A stretch of DNA of 64,000 nt from Desulfonatronum thiosulfatophilum (lineage in GTDB: Bacteria; Desulfobacterota; Desulfovibrionia; Desulfovibrionales; Desulfonatronaceae), in the NCBI RefSeq assembly GCF_900104215.1, contig NZ_FMXO01000003.1, positions 1 to 64,000 of the forward strand, in the 5' to 3' direction. Of this stretch, positions 6,999 through 16,335 are shown one piece after another (the stretch's first letter is position 1; the number at the start of each line of letters is the position of its first letter). The notes beneath the pieces were generated by a model that was not told where the DNA came from, searched no databases, and saw nothing but the letters and a program-made list of their open reading frames with translations. The translations under genes were made by a program, and so were the position numbers.

Positions 6999-9900
6999 AT
7001 GGGGCAGATATCTCTTGATCTGGACGACTATTTTCATCTTACGCGGGCCGTTGTTTATGCCGAACTGAAGAAGCTGCGCAAAACGTCCGACGTGTTCGGG
7101 GATGAGTTGCTGCTTACTCCGGACAGCGCCCTGGCCCAGGAACCCCTGGCGATACCCCCGGACCAACTGGCCTTGGTTGCCTCCCGGGTGGGCGGATTTT
7201 TTGGACTGACCGGCGAGGTTGCCGCCGGGCTGAGCGGGCTGGCCACCCTGGGCCAGTGGGCCGGGCATCTGCTGGAACAGGTCGGGCCCAGGCCCCGGGT
7301 GATCACCTTTTACACCTCGGGCAGTACCGGCGAGCCCAAGCCCATTGTACGGGACTATTACTTCCTGGAGCAGGACGCCCTGCATCTGGCTGAAATGCTC
7401 CAGGGGACCAAACGGATTCTGGGCCTCGTCCCGCCGCACCATATTTACGGCTTCATCTACACGGTTCTGATTCCCAAGGTTCTGGGGGCGCAACGGTGCG
7501 ACCTGCGCTTCAAGCGGCCCGCGCGGATCATCAAGGATCTGGCCCCGGGGGATGCGCTGATCGGGTTCCCGCACATCTGGAGGCTGTGTTCCGAAACCAA
7601 GGAGCGTTTTCCGGCCGGGGTGATCGGGGTCACGTCCACCGGACCGTGTCCGCCGGAAATCATCCGCACCCTCAAGCGCCAAGGGCTGCAGGTGATGTTC
7701 GAGATCTACGGATCCTCGGAAAGCGGGGCCATGGGCCACCGCTCCAATCCCGACGATCCCCTGACCCTGATGGCCACCTGGAAACGATTCGGAGAGGACC
7801 AGTTCGTGCGCGACCTGGAAGACGGCGGCCAATCCGAGCCCTTTGCCTTCCAGGACGCCCTGGAATGGGTGGACGAGACCCGGTTTTTCGTCAAGAAGCG
7901 CCTGGACAGCGCGGTCCAGGTGGCCGGGATCAACGTCTATCCGGCCCGGGTCCGGGAGGCGCTGCTGGCCCATGAGGCCGTGGCCGACTGCGCGGTGCGG
8001 CTGATGCGCCGGGAGGAGGGCGACCGGCTGAAGGCCTTCGTGGTGCTCAAGGACGGGTTCACGCCTGGCCCGGCAATGCGCGACGCGTTGCGCGTCCATC
8101 TGGCCGGTCGGCTGTACCGGGTCGAGCAGCCGGGCGCCGTCACCTTTGGCCCGGAACTGCCCAAGAACGAAATGGGCAAGCCGGCCGACTGGACCGTTGA
8201 CACCAGGCAGGTGGCCATGACCCTGGACCAGGCCCTGTCCAGGCTGCAAGCCGAAGCCCGGACAATCGAACCTGGGCAGACATTCACCGTGGACGGGCTG
8301 CGCTCAGAAGGCAGCATGGACGGCGGCATGGGCGACGGCATGGGCGACGCCTGGGGCGTGGCCGGGCTCTTTTACGCAGTGTTCGGCGGCTCCTTTCCCT
8401 TTGAGACCTATTACATCCCGGAGCGGCTGCTGGAGGAGAACCGGCTGGGCCTGGTCCACAGCGCCGTGGCCCGCACCCCTGGCGGCGACATCGTCGGCTA
8501 CGGCAGTCTGTTCCGCAGCTCCGCGCCCCATCACGGCGTCTATGAAATCGGCTCCCACGTGGTCCATCCGGCCTACCGCGGCACCCAGGTTCCCCTGGCC
8601 CTGCAGGAGTTCATCCGCGACGCGCTCATTCCCCGGCACGGCGTGGAGGTCTTTTTCAGCGAGGCCCCCTGCCATCAGGTGGTCACCCAGAAGTTCGCGG
8701 CCATGTGCGGGCTGGTGGAAACGGCCCTGGAAATCGGGCTGATGCCCGCGGCCGCCTATGGAACCACGGAGCATCCGGACGACCGCGTTTCCACGCTCCT
8801 GCTGTTCGGCCGGACCCGGGATGAACAGCGTCGGCTGCATGTCCCGGCCGCCTACCAGGAAGCTGTTGATTATCTGCTGCAGGACGCCCGGCTGGACCGC
8901 CTCGTGCTGCCGGGCGACGACGAGCCCCCGGCGGGCATCGCCACCCGGGTTTCCACGGAATATTTCGCCTTTGCCCAGGTGGCCCGGATGCATGTCCTGA
9001 CCCTGGGGCCGGATTTCGAGCGCAGCCTGGCTGGTTTCGAGTCCCAGGCCCTTGCGCCGGATTCCCGAGCCGGAACCGGCACGTCCGGGGCCCGGGTGCT
9101 CCAGGTGTTCGTCAATCTCGGCGAGTCCTGGTGCGGCCAGGCCGTGACCGCCCTGCGCGAGCAGGGCTATTTCCTGGGGGGGCTGCTGCCGGGCTGGTTC
9201 GAGACCGACGGCCTGCTGATGCAAAAGGTCCTGGACATGCCCGTGGCTGATTCCATCAAGCTCTATTCCCAGCGGGCCCACCGCATCCTGGATCTGATCC
9301 TGCGGGACATCGAGTCCAACCCGGCCTGCGCCTCGCCGCTCAAACGGCCCGTCCCTGCCGCGGCCCTGGACCGGGAATGGCTCCAGGCCGCCCGGATCGA
9401 GGAAGTGGTTCTGTCCGGCGAAGGGCTGACCGTGGATGAAGTGGTGGCCGGGGCCAGATACGCCAGGCCGGTCCGGCTGACCGCGGACCGGACCGTGCTG
9501 GACCGGGTCGAGGCCTCGGCCTCGTTCATCGAATGGGCCGTGCGCACCGGCGAGCCCATCTACGGGGTGAACACCGGGTTCGGCGGCATGGCCGACGTGA
9601 CCATCCCCGAAAGCGACCTCTGCGCCCTGCAAAACAACCTGCTGCGCTTTTTGAACGTCTGCGCCGGAAAATATCTCCCCCTGGAGGACGTGCGCGCGGC
9701 CATGCTCCTGCGGGTCAATTCCCACTTGCGCGGGGCCTCGGGCGTGCGCCGGGAACTCATTGACCGGGTCATACTCTTTCTGAACAGCGGCGTGACGCCC
9801 CTGGTTCGCGACATGGGCTCCATCGGGGCCAGCGGTGATCTGGCGCCCCTGGCCACCATCGCCGGGGCCCTGGTCGGGGCTGATCCCTGCTTCCAGGTGG

Positions 9901-11033
9901 ACATGCGCGGTGAAACCGTGAGCTGTCTGACGGCCCTGGAGCGCCTTGGCCTACAGCCCTTCACCCTGGGGCCCAAGGAGGGTCTGGGCATGGTCAACGG
10001 CACCTCGGTGATGACCGGGATCGCGGCCAACTGCCTCTACGACGCCCGCCGCCTGACGGCCCTGTGCTTGGGCTTCCACGCCCTGGTCATCCAGGCCCTG
10101 CGCGGCACCAACCAGTCCTTTCATCCCTTCATCCAGAAGCTCAAGCCGCATCCCGGCCAGGTCCTGGCCGCGGAGCTGATGCTCCGGCTCCTGGACGGGT
10201 CAGCCATGTGCCGCAACGAGCTGGACGGCCACCACGAGGTGCTGGACGGGCAGCCGGCCCAGGACCGCTATTCCCTGCGCTGCCTGCCCCAGTTCGTGGG
10301 CCCGGTGCTGGACGGGTTGCGCTTGGCCGCCGCGGCCGTGGAAACCGAAATGAATTCGGCCAACGACAACCCGCTCATCGACGGCGACAACTGCCTGAGC
10401 CTGCACAGCGGGAACTTCCTCGGCCAGTACGTGGCCGTGTGGATGGACCATCTGCGCTACTACCTGGGCCTGGCGGCCAAGCACATGGACACCCAGATCG
10501 CCCTGCTCGCGGCTCCGGAATTCAACGCCGGCCTGCCGGCGTCCCTGGTGGGCAACCCGGAGCGCAAGGTGAACATGGGGCTCAAGGGCCTGCAGATCGC
10601 GGCCAACTCCATCATGCCCCTGTTGTCCTACCACGGTGCGCCCATTGCCGACCGCTTCCCGACCCACGCCGAGCAGTTCAACCAGAACATCAACAGCCAG
10701 GGCTTCAACTCCGCGGTCCTGGCCCGCACATCCATCCGCTCCCTGCAATCCTACACCGCCATGGCCCTGATCTTCGGGGTCCAGGCCGTGTCCCTGCGCG
10801 CGGCCCGGATGTCCGGCAGCCACGACCCGCGCTCCCTGCTCTCACCCGCCGGCGCGGGCCTGTACCAGGCGGTGCTGGATGTCCTGGGCCATACCCAGCA
10901 GGATTCCCGCCCCCTGATCTGGAACGACGACGAGCAGTCCCTGGAAGTTCTGGTGGAAAAACTGACCCGTGACATTGCCGCTGAAGGCCGGACCGTGCAG
11001 GCGGTGGGCGGCGTTGTCGCGGCCCTGCACTGA
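6999..11033 (+). CDS. Trifunctional fusion: AMP-forming acyl/aryl ligase, GNAT-like module, MIO aromatic amino acid ammonia-lyase
   Basis: The product has 1344 residues. Residues 1-400 are a compact adenylate-forming ligase: TSGSTGEPK at 106-114, EIYGSSESG, KKRLDSAVQVAGINVYP and the final LPKNEMGKPADW lysine. Its short length recalls the coumarate ligases that serve photoactive yellow protein. Residues about 450-750 repeat the GNAT-like module, ending YFLGGLLPGWFETDGLLMQK. Residues about 790-1344 are an ammonia-lyase/aminomutase with Y855 in YGVNTGFGG and the MIO-forming ASG at 944-946 in GASGDLAPL. F884-L885 in LLRFLN is the pair seen in phenylalanine-selective enzymes rather than the H of tyrosine lyases. 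The likely chain is Phe to cinnamate (or beta-Phe), activation, then acyl transfer. The start follows CGGAGGACCCTCGCC. Confidence 0.85.
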   Translation: MGQISLDLDDYFHLTRAVVYAELKKLRKTSDVFGDELLLTPDSALAQEPLAIPPDQLALVASRVGGFFGLTGEVAAGLSGLATLGQWAGHLLEQVGPRPRVITFYTSGSTGEPKPIVRDYYFLEQDALHLAEMLQGTKRILGLVPPHHIYGFIYTVLIPKVLGAQRCDLRFKRPARIIKDLAPGDALIGFPHIWRLCSETKERFPAGVIGVTSTGPCPPEIIRTLKRQGLQVMFEIYGSSESGAMGHRSNPDDPLTLMATWKRFGEDQFVRDLEDGGQSEPFAFQDALEWVDETRFFVKKRLDSAVQVAGINVYPARVREALLAHEAVADCAVRLMRREEGDRLKAFVVLKDGFTPGPAMRDALRVHLAGRLYRVEQPGAVTFGPELPKNEMGKPADWTVDTRQVAMTLDQALSRLQAEARTIEPGQTFTVDGLRSEGSMDGGMGDGMGDAWGVAGLFYAVFGGSFPFETYYIPERLLEENRLGLVHSAVARTPGGDIVGYGSLFRSSAPHHGVYEIGSHVVHPAYRGTQVPLALQEFIRDALIPRHGVEVFFSEAPCHQVVTQKFAAMCGLVETALEIGLMPAAAYGTTEHPDDRVSTLLLFGRTRDEQRRLHVPAAYQEAVDYLLQDARLDRLVLPGDDEPPAGIATRVSTEYFAFAQVARMHVLTLGPDFERSLAGFESQALAPDSRAGTGTSGARVLQVFVNLGESWCGQAVTALREQGYFLGGLLPGWFETDGLLMQKVLDMPVADSIKLYSQRAHRILDLILRDIESNPACASPLKRPVPAAALDREWLQAARIEEVVLSGEGLTVDEVVAGARYARPVRLTADRTVLDRVEASASFIEWAVRTGEPIYGVNTGFGGMADVTIPESDLCALQNNLLRFLNVCAGKYLPLEDVRAAMLLRVNSHLRGASGVRRELIDRVILFLNSGVTPLVRDMGSIGASGDLAPLATIAGALVGADPCFQVDMRGETVSCLTALERLGLQPFTLGPKEGLGMVNGTSVMTGIAANCLYDARRLTALCLGFHALVIQALRGTNQSFHPFIQKLKPHPGQVLAAELMLRLLDGSAMCRNELDGHHEVLDGQPAQDRYSLRCLPQFVGPVLDGLRLAAAAVETEMNSANDNPLIDGDNCLSLHSGNFLGQYVAVWMDHLRYYLGLAAKHMDTQIALLAAPEFNAGLPASLVGNPERKVNMGLKGLQIAANSIMPLLSYHGAPIADRFPTHAEQFNQNINSQGFNSAVLARTSIRSLQSYTAMALIFGVQAVSLRAARMSGSHDPRSLLSPAGAGLYQAVLDVLGHTQQDSRPLIWNDDEQSLEVLVEKLTRDIAAEGRTVQAVGGVVAALH

Positions 11034-11050
11034 CAGGAAGGAGATCGATC

Positions 11051-12124
11051 ATGCCCGAAGACAAGCAGTATTTCGTCGAACGCTTCGCGGCCGACCCGCT
11101 GACGGCGGACGTGGAGCAGGAGGTTACGCTCAGCCTGTTCGCCCCGGGGGACGAAATCGGCGTGTCCCGACTCTACCACGCGGTCTACGGCGACGCCTAT
11201 CCCGTGGAGGACTACTATATTCCGCGGCGGATTCTGGAATTGAACCGGGAGCAACAGCTCAGCTCCGTGGTCTGCAAGACCGAGGACGGGGTGATTGTCG
11301 CCCACGGAGCGCTCTACCGCAGCTCGCCGCCCTTTGCCGGGCTGCTGGAAGTGGGGCAGTATCTGGTGCTGAAAAGCCACCGGAGGCGAAACATCGCCGA
11401 GATGATCAACACGTACGTCCACGGACCCTTGGCGGAAAGCCTGCCCGTTGAAGGGATTTACGCCGAGCCCGTGACCAATCACATCGTGACCCAGCTCTTC
11501 GGCGTCCAGGCGAAGATGGCCGACTACGCCGTGCAGCTGGGCCTACTGCCCCCGAGCCAGGGCTGGGACGGGGCCTCGGGCCGGATGTCCTGCTTCCTGC
11601 AGTTCAAGACCGTCCGGGACCGACCGCACAGGGTCCACCTGCCTGAGAGGCACCGGGATATTCTGGATTTCATCCTGGCGGACCGGGATTTCCAGCGCAC
11701 GTTTGCCGAGGCGTCCGACACCCTGCCGACGGACGGCCAGACCGTTCACCAGGTGCAGGCCTTTCCCGGCACGGGCACGGCCCGGTTCCAGTTCCCCTCA
11801 TTGGGCGCGGATTTTTCCCGTGTTCTGGAAGGGCTGGAAAGCGAGGCCCTGCGGGAAGGGTGCGTGACGCTCCAGGCATTCCTGAACCTGGGGCAGGCGG
11901 AGGTGGGCGGGGCCGTCGAACGGCTGTGCGCCGACGGATGGTTCCTGGGCGGCTACCTGCCGCGCTGGTTCGACAGCGACGGGCTGCTGATGCAGAAGAT
12001 CCTGGAGCGGCCGGACTATGCCGCCATCAGGCTGCATAATGACAAGGCCCGGGCCCTGCTGGAGCGGATCAGGGCGGAGCAGGAAAAAACAGCCCCTCTC
12101 CAGGGCAAATTTGTTCTCACGTAA
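11051..12124 (+). CDS. GNAT-like acyltransferase-type protein, stand-alone module 3
   Basis: The product has 357 residues and starts at an ATG behind AGGAAGGAGATCGATC, 17 bases after the fusion gene, so the two are surely co-transcribed. VSRLYHAVYGDAYPVEDYYI, GVIVAHGALYRSSPPF and LEVGQYLVLKSHRRR parallel the same stretches in the 5876 gene and in the fusion. About residue 296 it reads WFLGGYLPRWFDSDGLLMQK. It is more divergent than the other two in the acetyl-CoA-like loop (SHRRRNIAE instead of HPAYR), which may mean a different donor. Substrate is not known. Confidence 0.7.
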   Translation: MPEDKQYFVERFAADPLTADVEQEVTLSLFAPGDEIGVSRLYHAVYGDAYPVEDYYIPRRILELNREQQLSSVVCKTEDGVIVAHGALYRSSPPFAGLLEVGQYLVLKSHRRRNIAEMINTYVHGPLAESLPVEGIYAEPVTNHIVTQLFGVQAKMADYAVQLGLLPPSQGWDGASGRMSCFLQFKTVRDRPHRVHLPERHRDILDFILADRDFQRTFAEASDTLPTDGQTVHQVQAFPGTGTARFQFPSLGADFSRVLEGLESEALREGCVTLQAFLNLGQAEVGGAVERLCADGWFLGGYLPRWFDSDGLLMQKILERPDYAAIRLHNDKARALLERIRAEQEKTAPLQGKFVLT

Positions 12125-12140
12125 CTACCTGAAGTTATGA

Positions 12141-12320
12141 GGCTGGTTTGCCCTGTTTGGGACGGATCGACCGGCTTCGCCTGTCTGACTGAACCAGGAA
12201 TCGTTCTTCAAGCCGTTGCCCATCGCAACGAGCACAACATCTTGTTATTAAAGCGCAACGGCTTGATGGTACGAGGCCGGTGATGGAGTTTCGAGCCGTT
12301 CCAAACAGGGTAAACCAGCC
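12141..12320. repeat. Structured repeat family, copy 1 (opposite orientation to copies 2 and 3)
   Basis: The ends form a stem of about 25 bp: GGCTGGTTTGCCCTGTTTGG pairs with CCAAACAGGGTAAACCAGCC, with G-U pairs when read on the plus strand. Inside, TCAAGCCGTTGC (12208-12219) pairs with GCAACGGCTTGA (12255-12266). The reverse complement carries AACTCCATCACCGGCCTCGT and GAACGATTCCTGGTTCAGTC, shared with copies 2 and 3. It begins 16 bases after the stop of the 11051 gene and lies between convergent genes. Confidence 0.75.
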
Positions 12321-12416
12321 GTCTTTGCAGGAAAAATTTGGTGAGAACAAAATTCCCCTGGTCCCCTCTCCCCCAAGGTTGACGCGGCCATGCACCAGGA
12401 AAGCGTCTCCTCGGGA

Positions 12417-13640
12417 TCATTTTTCCGCGTTGTGTTGCGTGACCCGCAGCAGTCCGACCATGCTCCAGGCGATCACGGATCCAGCCAGGGGCAGAACCGC
12501 GAAAGCCAGGAACAATTCCGCATAGGCCACACCCATGGCCAGCAGCGTCCCGGCCAGTACCGGCCCCATCCAGTAGCCCGCGTCCATGGTGAAGAGCATC
12601 ATGTTCGTGTTCAAACCGCGCAGATGCCGCGGTGAGATGACGAACATGGCGGCGTTGAGCTGGGGCATGACAAACCCCAGGCAAACGCCGTACAGTCCGG
12701 CCAGGATCAGGATCTTGTCCGGGGTTTCAGCCAGGCTGAAGAGAAGAAAACACACGGCCAGCGCCAGCAGAAACAGCCCGAGCATGGCCGCCCGGTTGAC
12801 CCTGTCCAGAAGCTTGCCGCAGGCGATGCGCACCAGAATGGTCGCACCGGTGGAGATGCTGAAGAAAAAACCTGGGTTGCCGCCACCCAGGGCCGACAGA
12901 TGATCCTTCATGTAGAAGAAGACCGTGGTGGTGGCGATGAACAACAGCAGGTTGGCCGTCAGCAGCCTGGCAATACCTGGCGTGCGGAGATCCTCGACAA
13001 TGTCCTTGAACCGTGGACGTTGCATGGCCTTGTCCGGCAGGTCGGCCACGCGGCGGCGGACCCCGCGACCTACGGCCGGCAGCAGAAACAGGGCCGGCAC
13101 GAACAAGGGCGAAAACAGGGAGTAAACCCGTGAGGCGTCGCCGAACGCGACCAGCAGCGGCTCCACAAGGGGCGGCAGCACCGCGTACGGCAGGAGGGTG
13201 GTGATGGAGAACACCCCGAACCCTTGCCCGCTGCGGCCTTCGGGAATGAAAAGAACCAGCACGTTTATACAGGCCGAAATCATCACCACGAAGCCGGCGC
13301 CGTGCAGCATCCGGATCAGGCCCAGGGTCCACAGATTTTCAGCCTGGGAGTACCCGAGCAGGGCAAGCATGATCAGGACCAGGCCCACGCCGATGATCTG
13401 GACGCTGTTGCGGGGCGTGAGCCATGGGCTGATGATCGGTCGCAGGACAAAGGCCGTGGCTGGTTCCAGGCCGATCAGGACGCCGCGCCAAGCCGCCGTC
13501 ACCCCAAGCCCCTCCAGATAGGCGTTGAAGCCGTAAAACAGGGACAGGTTGCAGAACGCCAGAAAGCTTATGGCGCTCAAGGCGACGAATTCAAAGCTGA
13601 ACAGGGAATCTGGCGATTCGGCGGAGGTGTTCATGGTCAT
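12417..13640 (-). CDS. MFS transporter
   Basis: The product has 407 residues from the ATG at 13640 (MTMNTSAESPDSL); an ATG 33 bases further upstream is also possible, and neither has a strong ribosome site. About 12 hydrophobic segments are visible, for example ALSAISFLAFCNLSLFYGF, VQIIGVGLVLIMLALLGYS and LILAGLYGVCLGFVMP, with a charged central loop (RGVRRRVADLPDKAMQRPRF) dividing two six-helix halves, as in the major facilitator superfamily. It is convergent with the ligase/lyase operon and may export its product or import its substrate. That link is only positional. Confidence 0.85.
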   Translation of the reverse strand: MTMNTSAESPDSLFSFEFVALSAISFLAFCNLSLFYGFNAYLEGLGVTAAWRGVLIGLEPATAFVLRPIISPWLTPRNSVQIIGVGLVLIMLALLGYSQAENLWTLGLIRMLHGAGFVVMISACINVLVLFIPEGRSGQGFGVFSITTLLPYAVLPPLVEPLLVAFGDASRVYSLFSPLFVPALFLLPAVGRGVRRRVADLPDKAMQRPRFKDIVEDLRTPGIARLLTANLLLFIATTTVFFYMKDHLSALGGGNPGFFFSISTGATILVRIACGKLLDRVNRAAMLGLFLLALAVCFLLFSLAETPDKILILAGLYGVCLGFVMPQLNAAMFVISPRHLRGLNTNMMLFTMDAGYWMGPVLAGTLLAMGVAYAELFLAFAVLPLAGSVIAWSMVGLLRVTQHNAEK

Positions 13641-13732
13641 GATACAGCCTAAGTGCTGGAGGTCGTGCGGCATGCACCACCGGCCTACAGCACTTTTATG
13701 TGTTACCTGAAAGTTGAAAAAGTCCTACTCCA

Positions 13733-13853
13733 CAGTCCGTTCAAAACCCCAAGTGCAAGGAGCAAAAAAAAACAAGATCGAAGCGTATTTAGTCATACGT
13801 GAGAGTTTGATCTTTTTGCAGCAACGCAGCAATTGGGGGTTTTCAACGGACTG
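13733..13853. repeat. 121-bp palindromic element ahead of the molybdenum hydroxylase operon
   Basis: CAGTCCGTTCAAAACCCC at the left end pairs with GGGGTTTTCAACGGACTG at the right end. Nested inside, GCAAAAA pairs with TTTTTGC, AAGATC with GATCTT, and CGTAT with ATACG at the tip around TTAGTC. It therefore folds along nearly its whole length. It looks like a miniature inverted-repeat element, or a structured leader of the following operon. Confidence 0.7.
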
Positions 13854-14022
13854 TTACCCTACGTCGCGAAGGATGCATAGGGCATCATCCCGACATTCCT
13901 TCCGACGCGGCACTTGACAGATCACGGAATCAGCAGCCAAAGCTGCATGCAAGCACCATGGACAACGACGTGTTTGCGTTTGGTATGCCTTGCCTGTTTG
14001 AACGTCAACCAGGATCCTATTC

Positions 14023-16335
14023 ATGAGCTTCAAACACCTTGCGCCCGCTCCCCAGCTGGAAATCGGACGTTCCGTACCGCGTATCGACGGTCTGGCCAAG
14101 GCCTGTGGGACGGAACGCTACGCCGTGGATGAGTATCCGCCGAACCTGCTCTGGGCAGGGGCTCGCCGCGCCGGGGTTCCCCATGCCCGAATCCGAAGCG
14201 TTGACATCTCCCGGGCCGAGTCCCTGCCCGGAATCATCCGTATCCTGACCCGCCAAGACGTGCCCGGAACCAACCGCCAGGGCATCCTGCACAAGGACCA
14301 GCCCGTGCTGGCCGGGACCAAGGTCCGCCATTGCGGGGATCCCGTGGCCCTGGTCCTGGCGGAGACCAAGAGCGCGCTGGCCGAGGCCCTGGCTGCGATT
14401 TGTGTCGACCTGGAGCCCTTGCTCGCGGTGTTCGACCCGGAACCGGCCCTGCGAAAAGGCGCGCCATTGGTGCATGACGGGCGGGACGAGGGCAATCTGC
14501 TGGTCGGCTCGTCCATCATCACGGGCCGGGGCAAGGCGGCCCTGGCCGACTGTCCGGTACGGGTGCGCGGCGGGTATGCGGTTCCGGCCCAGCGCCACGC
14601 CTATCTGGAACCGGAAAACGGGGTGGCCTGGCAGGACGAGGAGGGCATATTGCACATGGTCGTCTCCACCCAGGCTCCGTTTCGGGACCGCTTCGAGATC
14701 GGTCACGCCCTGGGCCTGGACCCCACTCGGATCCGGGTTGTCGCGCCCTATCTCGGCGGCGGTTTCGGCGGCAAGGACGGCGCCACGGTGCAGTGTCTGC
14801 TGGCCCTGGCCGCAATGCACGCCAACGGCCGCCCCGTGAAGATGTGCTGGGACCGGGAGGAAAGCTTTCTGGCCGGATACACCCGCCATGCGGCCCGGAT
14901 GAACTATGAACTGGGTGCGGACAAGGACGGAACCCTGCTGGCCCTGCACTGCCGCCTGCTGCTGGATACCGGGGCCTACGCCCATCTGGGCGGGGAGGTG
15001 CTGGCCCTGGGGCTGGAACATGCCGCCGGGCCGTACCGCGTGCCCAACGTCCAGATCGAAGGTCGGGCTGCATACACGAATAATCCGGTGGCCGGAGCCA
15101 TGCGCGGTTTTGGCGTGGCCCAGGTCAGCTTCGGCATGGAACGGATCATGGATCGCCTGGCGAACCGACTGGGTATGGATCCCCTGGATTTGCGGCGCAA
15201 AAACGCCCTGAACCGGGGGGATCGCAACGCCTGCGGCGTGACCGTGACCGGGTCGACCGGCATCAGGGACTGCCTGGACAAGGTTGCCGAGCATTCCCTG
15301 TGGCGCGAACGTGAAGCCTGGGTGGCTCAGGCCCCGCGTTTCAAGCGCCGGGGCGTGGGCCTGGCCGCGGTGCACAATGCCATGGGCTACGGCCGGGGTC
15401 TGCCGGACTCGGCCATAGCCAAGGTCGAGCTGACGCCGGAGGGCATGTTCCGCATCTTCAGCGGGGTAGCGGACATGGGCCAGGGCAATGCCACGGCCTA
15501 TGCCCAGATCGCCGGACAAATCCTCGGCCAGGACGCTTCCCGGTTGGAGATGGTGCAACCCGATACCAGCCGTTGCCACCCGTCGGGATCCTCTTCCGCC
15601 GGACGGACCACATACACCTTTGGCAAGGCTCTGATTCCGGCCTGTGAGGACCTGAAGGCCAAGCTCCTGGCCCGGGCCGCGATGTTCTTTTTTCTGGAGG
15701 AACCCAGGGACCTGGCCCTGCTGCCCGGGCTGATCCGCCATCTGCCCACGGGCCGGGACCTGCCCCTGACCAGGCTGGGGGCCTTCTTTTCCCAGGCCGA
15801 CCGCCAGGCCGTGGCCGAGGCGTTCATGCCCGTGGCCCCGGATGCCGTCAGCGGCGGACGGGAATTCCGGATCGGTTTCCCGCACCTGCTGTTCGCTCAT
15901 GCGGCTCACGCGGCGTTCGTGGAAGTGGACGAGCTGACCGGCGCGGTGGAGGTCTGCCGGTATCTGGCCGTGACCGAGGCCGGGCGGGTACTCAATCCCC
16001 AGGCCTTTGAGCAGCAGGTCCACGGGGCCGTGGCCCAAGGGCTGGGCTACGCTCTGAGCGAGGACATGCATATCCAGGAAGGCCGGGTGCGGGCGGACAC
16101 CCTGACGACATACATTATTCCCACTGCCCTGGACGTGCCGGACATGGTTTCGCCGGCCTGCGACGTGGAAGAACCCAGCGGCCCCTTTGGGATGAAGGGC
16201 GTGGGCGAAGTGGGCATGAACGGTCCCCTGCCCGCCGTGGCCAATGCCGCGCATGCAGCGTGCGGCGCTGACGTCTGCCAAGCCCCGTTAACCCCGGAAC
16301 GCGTGCTGAAGGCCATGAAACGGAGGAAGAAATGA
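14023..16335 (+). CDS. Xanthine dehydrogenase-family molybdopterin-binding subunit
   Basis: The product has 770 residues, normal for the large subunit of three-subunit molybdenum hydroxylases. Residues about 15-130 form the aldehyde oxidase/xanthine dehydrogenase hammerhead domain (GTERYAVDEYPP). The cofactor-binding part has GGGFGGKDG at about 244, AMRGFGVAQ at about 359, GQGNATAYAQIAGQILG at about 486 and GVGEVGMNGP at about 726, which holds the catalytic glutamate. It hydroxylates a heterocycle or oxidises an aldehyde, with electrons passing to the 2Fe-2S and FAD subunits encoded next. The substrate cannot be told from sequence. It overlaps the next gene by four bases. Confidence 0.92.
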   Translation: MSFKHLAPAPQLEIGRSVPRIDGLAKACGTERYAVDEYPPNLLWAGARRAGVPHARIRSVDISRAESLPGIIRILTRQDVPGTNRQGILHKDQPVLAGTKVRHCGDPVALVLAETKSALAEALAAICVDLEPLLAVFDPEPALRKGAPLVHDGRDEGNLLVGSSIITGRGKAALADCPVRVRGGYAVPAQRHAYLEPENGVAWQDEEGILHMVVSTQAPFRDRFEIGHALGLDPTRIRVVAPYLGGGFGGKDGATVQCLLALAAMHANGRPVKMCWDREESFLAGYTRHAARMNYELGADKDGTLLALHCRLLLDTGAYAHLGGEVLALGLEHAAGPYRVPNVQIEGRAAYTNNPVAGAMRGFGVAQVSFGMERIMDRLANRLGMDPLDLRRKNALNRGDRNACGVTVTGSTGIRDCLDKVAEHSLWREREAWVAQAPRFKRRGVGLAAVHNAMGYGRGLPDSAIAKVELTPEGMFRIFSGVADMGQGNATAYAQIAGQILGQDASRLEMVQPDTSRCHPSGSSSAGRTTYTFGKALIPACEDLKAKLLARAAMFFFLEEPRDLALLPGLIRHLPTGRDLPLTRLGAFFSQADRQAVAEAFMPVAPDAVSGGREFRIGFPHLLFAHAAHAAFVEVDELTGAVEVCRYLAVTEAGRVLNPQAFEQQVHGAVAQGLGYALSEDMHIQEGRVRADTLTTYIIPTALDVPDMVSPACDVEEPSGPFGMKGVGEVGMNGPLPAVANAAHAACGADVCQAPLTPERVLKAMKRRKK

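Noticed and set aside
6978-8249. 423-codon minus-strand frame inside the ligase part of the fusion gene
   Set aside because: It is a shadow of the GC-rich coding sequence on the other strand, with low-complexity G/P/Q/H composition and no known motif. The same holds for the frames at 8304-9725 and 14017-16281.
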